DNA from: Coriaria nepalensis
Taxonomy: Eukaryota; Streptophyta; Magnoliopsida; Cucurbitales; Coriariaceae
Assembly: GCA_027186245.1 (NCBI GenBank)
Contig: CP114499.1
Coordinates: forward strand, 8,561,001-8,625,000
DNA: 64,000 nucleotides
Direction of reading: 5' to 3'
The position numbers and the translations under genes are program-made. Positions 14,227 to 25,596 of the stretch are shown piece by piece. How positions within the stretch are numbered: position 1 is the stretch's first letter; each line of letters begins with the position of its first letter. The notes beneath the pieces were generated by a model. The model ran no database searches and was not told the origin of the DNA. It was given only the letters and a program-made list of their open reading frames with translations.

Positions 14227-17200
14227 TTAGTTGCAAGAAGCTGGAGTTTGGACCTTACGAAGAGGCTTGGTTGATAATCGACGTTTGTAGCGTTTGAGAA
14301 CGGAAGCCAGATTCTCCTTCCCCTTTGGGAAAGCCACGTCACCAGCTGCGGTCCCACTACGGCCCTTCCGGACAGATATTGCTGTCTCCACATTCTTGAT
14401 TATGTCTAAAAGCACCGGTCCGGTTGTGCATTTTCCCTTGCCTGGTTTTACGGCAGGAGGTGGGGTCCCATTCGAAACAGCAGTTGGATTTGACCTTAAC
14501 TGATATGCTGGAGGAACTTGAAGACAGAAGCAGGGTGTCATTGGAGAACGAGGCTTTGAAAAAGCCAGATCAACGATCCCCTGTAGTAAGAGATTTAATA
14601 TTATTATTAGTCATTAAACTGAGTCTTGATGTAATTGTGGTTTAATTTTTACCTGAAGACGGTTCAGTACATAAGTATACTTTCCCCATAATTCTGGCCG
14701 ACTCTCCATAAGTGAGAGGTCAAGGACTCTATGTATGCACCAGACCCCAAAACTTGTCACCAATTCCGGTTTCCAAACACAGTCAATGCCACAATGAGGA
14801 ACTGAAGAAATTGAAGAGCTTGACAAACTTGCTTCATTGGGTTTCGTTCCAGTATCAAACTTCCTATCCGAAAACAAGTATTGAGACTCAGTCATGTGAA
14901 TCATCTGATTCATCCCTCTAGCTTCAGCTTCATTGAGGTATCTTTCTCTAGCAGCCACAGAATCAATTAGCTCCTCATCAGCCCCGTCATTTTGTCCGAA
15001 CAACCAGTCAGACCCTTCCAATTTCAAAAGCTTCGCTATGCATTGTCTGAATGACTGGACAAGTTTTCCTTCTGAATCCAAAACAGAAGCAGATTCTGGA
15101 CTGAAACCTTCGCTCCCGTTGCGAGGATGACTTTGATCAGCTACTCCAAACTTCTCAAAAGGCTGTCTTGACCAGAGGGGTCCAGTGTCTGAATTACAAC
15201 TTTCCTGCGAATATAATGGATTACTGTAAGCTTTAGATGGGGACAGTTTATCAAATGCCAAAGGATGTCCTGTTCTTGACCCAGTATTCGAAGACAGAGG
15301 TGGTTCATAACTTGTTCTCCGTACAGGTGATCCAAACCCAGGTGGACCATCCCATTTCGAACTCTTAGCTGAAGCATATGGGTCCCGGTGAATATCCGGC
15401 ATGCTGTAATACTTCTTTGTATTGGCTGAACTTACCAGATTCTCCATGGGCCCAGAAGTGCTAAAATCAAGATATGACCTTTCTGATTGCAACATACTAT
15501 TCGTTGGTCCCACAGGGTTCTGAAATCCAGAGGCCCGACCAGTTCCTAAGCCATTTTGCAACTTTTGCCCCAAAGAAAATGCATGTGAATCCCTATAGGT
15601 TCCTCCATCAAAGGACTGAGATCTCAGTGCCGATTCCATTTGACCCTTCAATTCATCAGAACTTCTATCCTTCCCAATTCTACTGAGATAAGATGCAATC
15701 TGATAACCATGAACTGTAGCTGGTTGATAATCCCAATTCTCAGAAGAAGGTAGATTGCGCACACTAGAATATCGTCTCTCTCCAGAGTCAACAACGTTGC
15801 TACTAGAATTTTGAACATATGCATCCAGCAGCTGCATATGACCAGCCCATATTGACTGAGAAGAAGCCTTTTGAACCCCATATAACGATTCTAAACTATT
15901 AGGAATTTTCCGCTGTTTGGGAGAGTCGTATCTACTTGGTGACATCAATGGATCAGATCCTGTCCATCCACCAGAGGAAAAATTTCCGGGAAACGTTTTT
16001 TCACTCGTATCCAATTTAAGAGAAGTGGCAGGTTTCAATTCAACACCTAGAAACGCATTCAATTTCTTCATCTTTGCTTCTTGAGTTACCTGTCCATGAA
16101 AATCAAACAGTTGTCCCCAAAATTCATCAAGAATGGCAGCTAGTTGACGCCTAGCTGCACGTCCTAACCCGGCTAATCTTGAAAGACTTCCAGGACCATT
16201 CCCGGATTCTTCGTTTCTTCCACCAAGACTCTGATATGATCCTGGACCCTCTGAAATTGTGGGTGCGATATTTGCAGGTGCATCTTTTAACGGTTCTTCA
16301 GGCTCGGAGTTATTGCCCTCATCATCCTCCTTCCCAGTTTGCAAATCTCCTTGAACTCCAACAGTCTTCACCATTGAGTCATCTGATTCGATCCTCAAGG
16401 CCTTTTTGTCCAGCAATGAAGCATTAGAAACTTCACTAATATCCACTGAGCCAGCAACTGTCTCCAATGCAGTAGTGGATTCCTCCGAACGATGTGATTG
16501 GGAGCTCGTAAATATGCTACAAGGAGGAAGCTTTTCCTCTACATAAGTCAAATTAAGCTCCTGAACAGGAGCCTTAATAGTTTCTGGCGGACCATTGTCA
16601 AAGTTTATAACTGATAAGCCTGAATGACTCTCCAAGACTCTACCTAGCGATTGAGATGATTCTTGCTTCTGATCAAGTGTCTCTCCGTGATATCTATTTT
16701 CACTCAAAAGGATTTCTTCTCTCTTGGAAAATACATCTGGAACAGCCTCTGGCATATCCCAGTTCCAGATCTGAGCATCTAATCGCACACTAGCAGACTT
16801 TAAAGGGGTGGCGGCTAGCCAAAGCATCAAACAGAATGAAGCAAAAGCGGTTATGAGAATAATCATAGAAGAAGTAGACATAGCACCACCCATGTCCCAC
16901 CTCAAATTAGTGGCCCACTCACTATTACCAAATATCATTTCTGCCACAAAAATAATTTTCAAGCCTAGCATCCCAATGCATGCAATCAGGACTAAGAACT
17001 CCACCGGCTGAGAAACTTTGCGGACCCCCATCAGAGGTTTTGATGCAGCAATGCGAAAAAGGGGAATCACAGAAGATGGAAGCATTAGAGCTACCATAAC
17101 CTGTGCAAATATAAGCAGTTGATATAACCCTTCAGCCCCTGAGGTCCACACACAATAAAGAGCTGGAATTATGGCAATAATTCTGATTGTAACACAATGA

Positions 17201-19166
17201 AGCCAACCAGGAATATCCAACTTCAAGAAGTCTCGCAGGACAACTTGTGCACCAAGACTCCAGCTTAATTTTGTGATTTGGTTTGAAAAAAATAGAGCAA
17301 ATAAAAAGGCCACAGGAGCTACTGGGTTTCTAAAGACCTGCATGATGCAGGACAATAAATTTAATTAGAAGTTACCAAAGTGATTCTAAGCATTCAACAT
17401 GTGAAAAATACAACAGCAGCAACTAAAAGGCACCTGTTCCATTAGAGCATCCTGAAAGGCCAGTAATATAGGGGCTTCACTATAGAATAGATTTGCAGTT
17501 GAGTGCATGATCACATAATTCATAAGAAATATGCCACTGAAGATGCATAAAATGGAAAAAAGATGTTCATGAGACGAGGCATCCTTGGAAACATTTCTGG
17601 ATCCCTGATACTGCTGCAGAAATATGTTGGCATGGCTTCAGTATATTAAGTTGATTAGTATGTGAACAAATAACTATAACAAAATATTGCTAGCATTAAT
17701 GTGTCCGCTTTTCATTTTCTTGATGGGAAATGAAATTTGAATTGAACGTTACATACTCTCTGTTTTACTCAAAGCAAAATACATAACATCTCAATGGTCA
17801 CTGAAACTGAACCTACTGTACGAACTGGGTAGTGATTGGCATTCATCCCTCCCAAATCTAATTAAGCAGCTGTTATATTTCTACTGGACCTCCTAAAACT
17901 GAATATATTCTTATTAAAAATATGGGCTTTGATTGGCAAGCTTGGGCTAATTGATTGAGCTTGATAAGGATAGTATCAAATGTGAATCCAGGCAGGAGGA
18001 AGTTATTATTAGTGTTAAATGTTGAAAGAAGCACCATCAAGCTGAACATTCATAGCATGAAAAATAGAGTGTAGGCAAGTTGATGACACGGACAGAAAAA
18101 TGGCATAATACCTGTACAATGGAAGAATGCAGATAAAAGTTATGAGGCATGATACTTGCTCCTAGGAGACTCATAAGTGCAAATGCACTCTCGCCACTTA
18201 ACTTTGTTAGCATTCCATTCATGGAAAGTGTAATTTCTGGTAAAGAGAAGAATACTCCAAGAACAAATGAGAGCGTTATAAGACCCGCCATGCATATAAA
18301 CAGAAACTCTGCTCTGCATCTCTCCTAGAAAAGGAAAAATAGTGAGTTATAGATGAGACTGAACAAGGTCACAGGAGACTAAACAAGATTACAAATAGTA
18401 GGACTTACCAAAAGATTAGTGAAAAGGGGAAATAAAGCAGCATCAACAGTGGTAAAAAACACACAAGTGAACAAATCCCACCCAAAAAGAAGATTAAGTC
18501 CATTTGAAATTCCCAGGATCTAGTAAGATCAGTACAATCATCTGTTAGAACTATGAAAAATAAATATATAAATAAATAAAAATCGAGAATTAAGTGCCAT
18601 AAACTAGGCCATGTCACAGTTCCACTGCATATTAGATAAAGGCACTACCCATGGGACTGGAAACCATAAACGGACAATGAGAAATTACCATGGTAAGGTC
18701 CAGAAGAATCATAGAAACCTCTGCTTGGATTCCTAGAAATATGCATGTGTGCCTGTCATACTCGTCTTTGCAAATCTTTGATGCCATCAATACAAACCCG
18801 TGTAAATTCACAAGTATCAGAAACGAAACAATAACGAAAACGCTTCAGAGAAGTTTAGCCTACAGTCTACAGGATACAGATCACTGAAAATTTAAGAACA
18901 AATCAGCCAGGGGTCAGAATAAACACCTGAGCTAGATCTTTGCCGGTGACCACGCTAATCCTAGCTGACAGGTACTGACATAAAATAGCAGCAAAATTGA
19001 ACAGAATCAATAAATCAACTCCAACCCGAGAACCTCCTTCAACGAGGGCTGCCCACTTTCCAGGGTCAACATAACTAATTGAAACCAAAAGCACTGGTGC
19101 AAGAGCAGGAAGAACTCGATCGAATGGACCCGATGGACGCTTCACATGCAAATTCTTAGATTCCAT
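14227..19166 (-). CDS. EIN2: EIN2, ethylene signalling NRAMP-like protein
   Basis: Central positive regulator of ethylene signalling at the ER membrane. CTR1 phosphorylates it; on hormone its C-terminal part is released and acts in nucleus and P-bodies. Seven coding exons read as 18927-19166, 18689-18775, 18409-18519, 18112-18324, 17434-about 17613, 14653-17337 and 14227-14580. They join in frame to about 1289 residues, the family length. The N half is NRAMP-like: [40 protein letters not shown], then further membrane spans to about residue 450. The long hydrophilic C half ends with the conserved basic [15 protein letters not shown], encoded by the last exon. No lesion was seen. The large exon 6 (895 codons) is typical of EIN2. 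Confidence 0.97.
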
Positions 19167-21407
19167 ATTCCCAGATACGACTTCCAACCAAAATAAAGTG
19201 TCAATATGCAGTTGGATATCCAATCAATTAATTGAGGTTCAACCAATTCAATTTACATAGTGCCATAGCTCATATGCACTTCTGAGAAATGTCGCATCCC
19301 TTTACAAACCGATCAATGAGGAAGACTTCAACAATGAACCAGTCTTATCCATTGTAACGTGTGCGACCAACTGCAATATATGTGTCGAACAAACATTGTA
19401 ATTTCCATCACTCCCGACTAAGGTTACTCTGGCACACCTCATTATGAGCTTTGGCCAGACTCAACACTGGTAGATTCTCTGTTCTATTGCAAACTTCCAA
19501 CACCCTCTATAGATGCTTCGCAGATCTTCTTTTCTCTAAACTGCACTAGAAAAATGACCATCCAATCATGTAGAAACTATCTCAAGTTCTTCAAGTGTCT
19601 GTGTAAATCTCGAATGTAAATTCCAAAGCAAGGTTGAACAACAGCACAAACTCTTCCAACCGCACCTTTACAATCCAATTAAACGACATCAGAGAAAGAA
19701 AAAAACAAGACTCCAACGTCAGAGAAGAATTTACAAGCTAACATGACTATAAACAAACTAAAACAGCTGTGTCAACTGCAGCAGTTAATTCAGACGGTCA
19801 GAAGTGATGACAATCTACTCCACGCGCGCCTTCAGCAAAGGGTTGCAACCCCGGGAGCAGTTGGACACACAAGTATAATCTCAAGTATTGTGCAGGACTT
19901 TAACCCGGACCAAACTAAGGAGTCACTTTAACCAGGCGACCCCTAGGGTCAAAAAGCAACTTCAGATCTTCCATCAAAGTAAAAACAGTCCGAAGCTGAT
20001 AGAACACACAAATTAAGTGCAGGAAAAAAAAAAAAAAAAGAAGGATGACAAGAATACAGTAATCAAACGACAATCAATCATAAAGAATGAATGATCAGAA
20101 TCTCCATCCGCATCTGATGCATCTGAAAAGTGCGAAGAAGAAGAAGAAGAAGACGAAAAGGAAGAAGTGAAATCCACGGAGACAATACACGACATATTAC
20201 ACCAATAAGTTGGGAAAATCAAGAACAGAGAGGTCCGTACAAGCCTACAAAGCTAGGGTTGGAAAAATGGATTCTACCTTCCCCGTGGCCCGTGCATTTA
20301 AAGTTTAGCTTAGCTTTCCCTTGAATCTTCCAAGTCTCTTTCTAGCTACTCTGCTACTGATCAGCATACTCACTTGTAGTAGATCTCATCGCGCAGTCAG
20401 GCTCTTAAACAGAAAGTCACAGCGTGTTACTTAACTGGACTATAGCACCATTTTCCGGGAAAAAGGATGAGAGAGAAAGTGAAGACAGAAAATTATGGGA
20501 CGGCATTCCAAGCCCACCTTGAAGAGAGAGAAATCAGGTGAGAGAATGAGAATGATGAAAAAAATATATATATATATATATATAATTACTATCTAACTAT
20601 CTTCAGTCAATTAATATAGTATGGTGTATATGCAATTAATTTTAAAGGAATGGAAAATAAAATAAAATAAAATAAAATTCATATATAATAAATGAAAAAC
20701 ATACTAATCATAGTACTATGGTCTATAAATGCTGCTTCTTAATGAAGGATTCTAAACTAACAATAGCAATAACAGCACATCAAAATGATATAAGAGGATT
20801 TTTTATAAATTTATATATTTAATATAAAAATAATAAATTTATTATTTTTTTTATAAATTCATCTCATAATATGAGAGTGATCGGGATTGTTGATAGAAAG
20901 TGGGGCCCAGTATCGTTATCCGGAAACAACAAGTGTTAGAACTAAGAAAAGTGGTTGAAGTTTTTAGCTCTGGATAAGACCGCCCGGACCTCCCCCCCAT
21001 TGCTATTTTCTGCATTACTTCCCAAACGAGTCAACGTCAGCATGGAAAATCTGTTTGCCAAGAAAGAAAGACCTAAACCTGCTAATAGGTGGGGATGCCA
21101 GCTAGATAACTTTTTGTTTTTTCGTCTCTCGGATTGGGCAGATTTAATCAAACAGACTGGACCTTACTGGCGAACATCGCAGTAATCGGCCCAACCCAAC
21201 AAAAGCCCGCTAATTGGAAGTGGAATCTACGATAAGCTCGGTAGAAATCCCCACACCCGATCATTACTCGAATAAATATCTTAATATCTCCCATTTTTCT
21301 CTTCTCTGTAAATATCTCTCTTAAAAAACTGGTTGCCTTCCTCTTCCATTTTCTGTAGCCGCTTAGGTATCTCGCTCGTAATCTTATCTCAAACAAGTCA
21401 AGCGGCC
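19167..21407. other. Divergent EIN2 / cp29 intergenic and leaders
   Basis: It holds the EIN2 5' leader on the left, probably with one or more 5' UTR introns reaching about 20.3 kb, and the short cp29 promoter and leader on the right. A GAAGAA-rich stretch (20128-20170), an A-run at 20022-20039, a TA dinucleotide run near 20566-20585 and a low-complexity AT stretch near 20800-20870 are seen. No other gene is visible. Confidence 0.5.
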
Positions 21408-22992
21408 ATGGCTACCTGTGCAGCTTCCCTGTCACTCTCAGCTCTAAACCCTAAAACATCATCCTTCTCTAACGAAAGAGCTAGCTGTCTCTCTCTCCGC
21501 TTCCTCTCCTCGTCTTTTCTTAAGTTACAACCGGCTACAGTTTCCGTTTCTGTTGCTCAGTCCCCCAGAGTCATTTTAAGCTCGTCTTCTCGGTTCATCA
21601 GGAAAGTCTCCGTTTCTTCCGACTTCGACCAGGAGGAGGAGCTCCTTAGCGATGGAGCGGAGCGCGGTTTCACCAGTCCCGACCTCAAGCTCTACGTCGG
21701 TAATCTTCCTTTCAGTGCTGATAGTGCTCAGCTCGCTGACTTGTTCGGAAGCTCTGGACAGGTGGAAATGGCCGAGGTACTCTTCTAATTTCTTTGAAAT
21801 TTGAGGTTTTTTTTTTTTCAATATATACAGTTTTAGAGCGAAATAGTCAATTGTAGTGATGTGGTTTTTGGAAGGTGAAATACGATAAGATGACAGGAAG
21901 AAGCAGGGGATTTGGCTTTGTTACAATGTCGACAGCTGATGAAGTTGAAGCAGCTGCTCAACAATTTAATGGCTATGTAAGTCAATGAGACTGACTTGGT
22001 GACAATGCCAGTTTGCTGATTTTCATTTTTGCTGGCCACTTCACATCAAATTCTCTGTTTTTCTTTTATCTGAACTCTTATCCTCTTATACATGCATGCG
22101 ATCTCTGTGATTTCTCAGCTTGATTACTTAAAATGTTTTCTTAAGGAATTATCTGTTAATAAGGTACAAATTACTTGTACCAACTTTTCACAACGCTAAT
22201 CACTCTGGATTTATATCTAGCGGGTTGTCTTCTAGATCTTAGTTTTAAAACTCCACACTGTTAAAGAGGTGGCACTAGTAGTCCATATTGATGTAAAGAG
22301 TAATTACTGGCCATTTCTAGAAGCAGAACCTTTGATATAGCTCCATATTTATCGAACCTAATCAAAGGATCCTCCACAGGAACTTGACGGAAGGTCATTG
22401 AAAGTGAATTATGGACCTCCTCCTCCACGGGAGGACTTCTCCTCCTCTAGAGGCGGCAGAGAGTTTAGGAATGACTTCTCCTCTTCTAGAGGCGGAAGAG
22501 AATTTAGGAATGACTTCTCGTCCCCTAGAGGCGGTAGAGGTGGAGGTGGGTCCAACTTTGACAATCCCAACCGCATCCATGTGGGCAATCTTGCGTGGGG
22601 TGTTGATGATTTCGCACTCAAGAAATTGTTTGGGGAGCAGGGAAATGTTGTGGAAGCCAAAGTGGTTTTTGACAGAGAGAGTGGTAGATCAAGGGGTTTT
22701 GGTTTTGTAACCTACAATACTGCAGAAGAGGTCCGCAGTGCCGTTGAGTCTTTGGATGGTGCTGTAAGTATATACATTGCCTCTTCTTCTTCTTCCTCTT
22801 CTTCCTCTTCTTCTATGGTTAATAAAATAATGTTTAATGCGCTATAATTGAAGATAATTCTTCTATGTTGTGATTAAGAACAATACTACACAACACGCGT
22901 CTTCTTAAGTTGAGTTCTGTATGTTGCAGGACTTGAATGGAAGATCAATTAGGGTTACTCAAGCGGAACCAAGGCAGAGTCGCCAGTTTTAA
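21408..22992 (+). CDS. Chloroplast cp29-type ribonucleoprotein (two RRMs)
   Basis: A plastid RNA-binding protein that stabilises, edits and helps process chloroplast transcripts. Exons 21408-21776, 21875-21976, 22380-22763 and 22930-22992 join in frame. The N terminus MATCAASLSLSALNP is a Ser/Thr-rich transit peptide, followed by an acidic stretch (DQEEELLSDGAE). RRM1 has RNP2 LYVGNL and RNP1 RSRGFGFVTM; RRM2 has IHVGNL and RSRGFGFVTY. Between them lies a Gly/Ser/Arg linker of three 13-residue repeats, DFSSSRGGREFRN, the last diverging to PRGGRGGGG. It ends AEPRQSRQF. The linker places it with CP29 and its paralogue, not CP31 or CP33. No lesion was seen. The compact promoter is shared head-to-head with the EIN2 leader. 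Confidence 0.95.
22434..22544 (+). repeat. 39-bp tandem repeat coding the RRM linker
   Basis: Three in-frame copies of a 39-base unit (22434-22472, 22473-22511, and a partial 22512-22544), each with CTAGAGGCGG, encode Ser/Gly/Arg-rich linker repeats. Copies differ mostly at third positions. Confidence 0.85.
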
Positions 22993-23127
22993 ACTTCATA
23001 ATTTTCTTGAGAATTTTTTGCTTGTATTCTTGGACCTTGTTTAGGTTTGATATGTATTTCTTATTCAAAGTAAGGTAGCTACTGTAATGGATCCACATTG
23101 TTGTATGTTGATGCAACTAGTAATAGG

Positions 23128-23180
23128 GGCTGGGCTGGCTAGGCTGGGCTAGGCTGGGCTAGGCTGGGCTAGGCTGGGCG
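23128..23180. repeat. 10-bp tandem repeat (GGGCTAGGCT)n
   Basis: Four to five GC-rich copies in the cp29 3' flank, in otherwise AT-rich sequence. Confidence 0.75.
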
Positions 23181-23779
23181 GGCCTCTTTGTTACTTATGT
23201 GAAACTCAATTTAGTTGAGGTTGTTTTGGGGAAGAAGTGGGCCAGCGTTCGTGGCTTTGCTAGCCCATGTCTCAGTTTACTTTTCAGCGTGGTACTGAAA
23301 TTGCCACTTGTAACTACTAAATTACCTACGGAAAAAGATACGCCCATATCTTATGTAAGATACCAAAGGAGTGAAAATTCAAACATCAGTTTTGATTGGA
23401 ACTTTTTGGTCATCTGACAAACATTCTGCAGTCCAGGTCTTTTCCGTACAGATCTATCATGCCATGTCCATGACAATGGACAAACATCTGTCAGGATCAT
23501 TTCATAATCTTTGCCATTTTAGTTTCGAAAACTTCCGAACCCAAAAAAAAAAAAAAAGACAAGGCTTAGTGTAGTGGTAGCAGTAGGGATGATCTTCAAT
23601 GGAAAGCCAACAGGATAGACATTTTTCTGACGCTGGACAATAGACATTAACAAATATGTACTTTTATTCTACGCAATGTGTGGAAGCGTGCAGATATATG
23701 TATGGTCATGAAGTATATGTTTGTTTACATTAGATATATATATACATGTAGAAAGAAACAGGTGCGGAGGAGGAGGAGC

Positions 23780-23789
23780 TATATAAAAA
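23780..23789 (+). promoter_or_regulatory. TATA box of the LOG-family gene
   Basis: TATATAAAAA about 60 bp upstream of the first in-frame ATG at 23844, a suitable TATA position. Confidence 0.55.
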
Positions 23790-23978
23790 GAGACAAGATT
23801 GTGAGATGGTCTATACTCTAGTACTTCAAACGGTATCCTTGTGATGACAAGGGAATCAAAATTCAAGAGGATCTGTGTCTTCTGTGGAAGTAACCGGGGC
23901 AACAAAAGCAGCTACAGAGATGCTGACATTGCGCTTGCCCATGAACTGGTATTAAGGAGCATTGATTTAGTGTATGGA

Positions 23979-23999
23979 GGGGGGGGGGGGGGGGGGGGG
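23979..23999 (+). repeat. Homopolymer of 21 G inside the LOG nucleotide-binding loop
   Basis: It falls exactly in the codons for the GGG of the conserved VYGGGSxGLMG motif. A length of 5, 8, 20 or 23 would keep frame; 21 does not. Confidence 0.9.
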
Positions 24000-24219
24000 A
24001 AGCAGAGGTCTAATGGGTTTGGTTTCACAAGCTGTTCATGATGGTGGTGGCCATGTCATTGGGTAATATGATCAAGTTCAACAACCTTCTTTCTTCCTCC
24101 ATAAAACATCCCTTTTATTTGTTTATATATATTTATATATATGTTAAGAAGTAAAGTTAGAGATTAAGGCTTAATTACTTCTCTGCAGAGTTATTCCCAA
24201 GACTCTAATGACTCAAGAG

Positions 24220-24288
24220 GTAGGTAGGTAGGTAGGTTGGTAGGTAGGTATGTATGTATGTATGTATGCATGTATGTATTTCTTTCCT
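24220..24288 (+). repeat. Tetranucleotide microsatellite starting at a splice donor
   Basis: Intron 2 of the LOG-family gene begins with GTAG repeats that turn into GTAT repeats, so the splice donor is the first unit of the microsatellite. Confidence 0.75.
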
Positions 24289-25596
24289 ACATCCACACAC
24301 ACAAGAAATGTGGTACTTCCTCTAAATGGTCAGTCTGGTAATCATTATATTCTCTTCTTCTACCTTGTCATCTTCTATCTTTGCAGCCTTTTTCTTCTTC
24401 TTCTCTTTATCTCCAGGAATCTTGGAAGCAATAAAGTGTTAGATCACGTACGCTTATTTGTTTGTTTCACCTTTTTCTTCTTTTTTTTTTCCCTCTTTGT
24501 CAGTTGACTGGGGAAACAGTAGAAGTGAAGCCAGTAGCAGATATGCATCAAAGAAAGGCAGAAATGGCTAAGCATTCTGATGCCTTTATCGCCTTACCCG
24601 GTTTGCTTTATACCTTTACTCAATTTCTTCTTTATTTGCTCTATCTTCCTCTTGACAACTTCATCAAACAAAATCTCCAAAATTCGCAGAGGTTAGGGTC
24701 ATAATTAACTGTGTACAATGTTACATATTCAGGTGGTAATGGAACTCTAGAAGAGCTGCTCCATGTAATAACATGGGCTCAACTCGGAATTCACGACAAA
24801 CCGGTTATTCATTGCTTCGTCGGTACGATAGTTTACCAAAAGAAGCACTAAGCTTATTTCAATTTACTTACATATGAGCAAAAGCATAATTTGCAGGTGG
24901 GATTGCTGAATGTTGATGGATATTACAGTTCGTTATTGACACTTATCGACAAAGCAGTGGAAGAAGGTTTTATTAGTCCTAAGTGCTCGTCAAATTATTG
25001 CATCTGCATCAACTGCACTGGAGCTGGTGCAGAAATTAGAGGTTTTTTCTTTTTCAACTCTGTTTTCCTCTGTTTCTACATCAAACTTACTTCCTAGAAA
25101 AAATCCAATTTTGTTTAGATCGTTTCTAAAACAGAGCAAACACGGTCAGGAACCTCTGTTTGAGCATATAGAGTTCCCCTTGCTCTGTTTTTCTCAGATT
25201 CTTCCTTGTGTAACATTTCGTTTGGCTTGTAGGAGTATGTTCCATGTCATGAAAGGGTTGCTTCAAAACCGAGCAGGGAGATCGAACAGGTTGGCCACCC
25301 ACAAAATCATGACATCTCTAGGTAATTTTTTTAATTCTCAAAATTTATTATCTAGAGTTTCTCTAGTTGACCTAGCCATATGCAGAAGCTCCCATCTTTA
25401 CTCGTGTAATTCGTATTTGCTTATAATTTATGAAAACAATAGGCTAATGAACTTTTCTCAAAAGTTACCTAGCTTCTAAGAAAAAATTGATTACTATCTG
25501 ACAACAGATAAAAGAATCAAAACCTTCTAAGCCAAACAAACAAGAAGAAATGAATGTCTAAAAAGAATATGGAGATAATGTTATTACCTACCTAAT

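Larger units (their letters stand above)
22993..23843. other. cp29 3' UTR and LOG promoter
   Basis: No gene. Contains a short tandem repeat of GGGCTAGGCT at about 23128-23180 and an A-run at 23544-23558. The LOG promoter with a TATA box lies at the right end. Confidence 0.5.
23844..25325 (+). pseudogene. LOG-family cytokinin phosphoribohydrolase, frame broken twice
   Basis: LOG enzymes release active cytokinin bases from riboside 5'-monophosphates. Six exons are recognisable: 23844-24062, 24189-24219, 24504-24600, 24733-24803, 24897-25041 and 25233-25325. They give [85 protein letters not shown] and EYVPCHERVASKPSREIEQV. The PGGxGTxxE and MHQRK catalytic motifs are present. Two lesions break it. 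A run of 21 G (23979-23999), where LOG needs only Gly-Gly-Gly-Ser, puts the frame out by one. An extra A near 24982 (CCTAAGTGCT where CCTAGTGCT is expected) shifts exon 5; removing it restores [10 protein letters not shown] and ELVQKLE. The two shifts do not cancel. It is a pseudogene or an assembly error. Confidence 0.8.

Noticed and set aside
25027..25479. 150-codon plus-strand ORF through LOG exons 5-6
   Set aside because: It reads through the intron in a different frame from the LOG protein; the exon translations explain the conservation.
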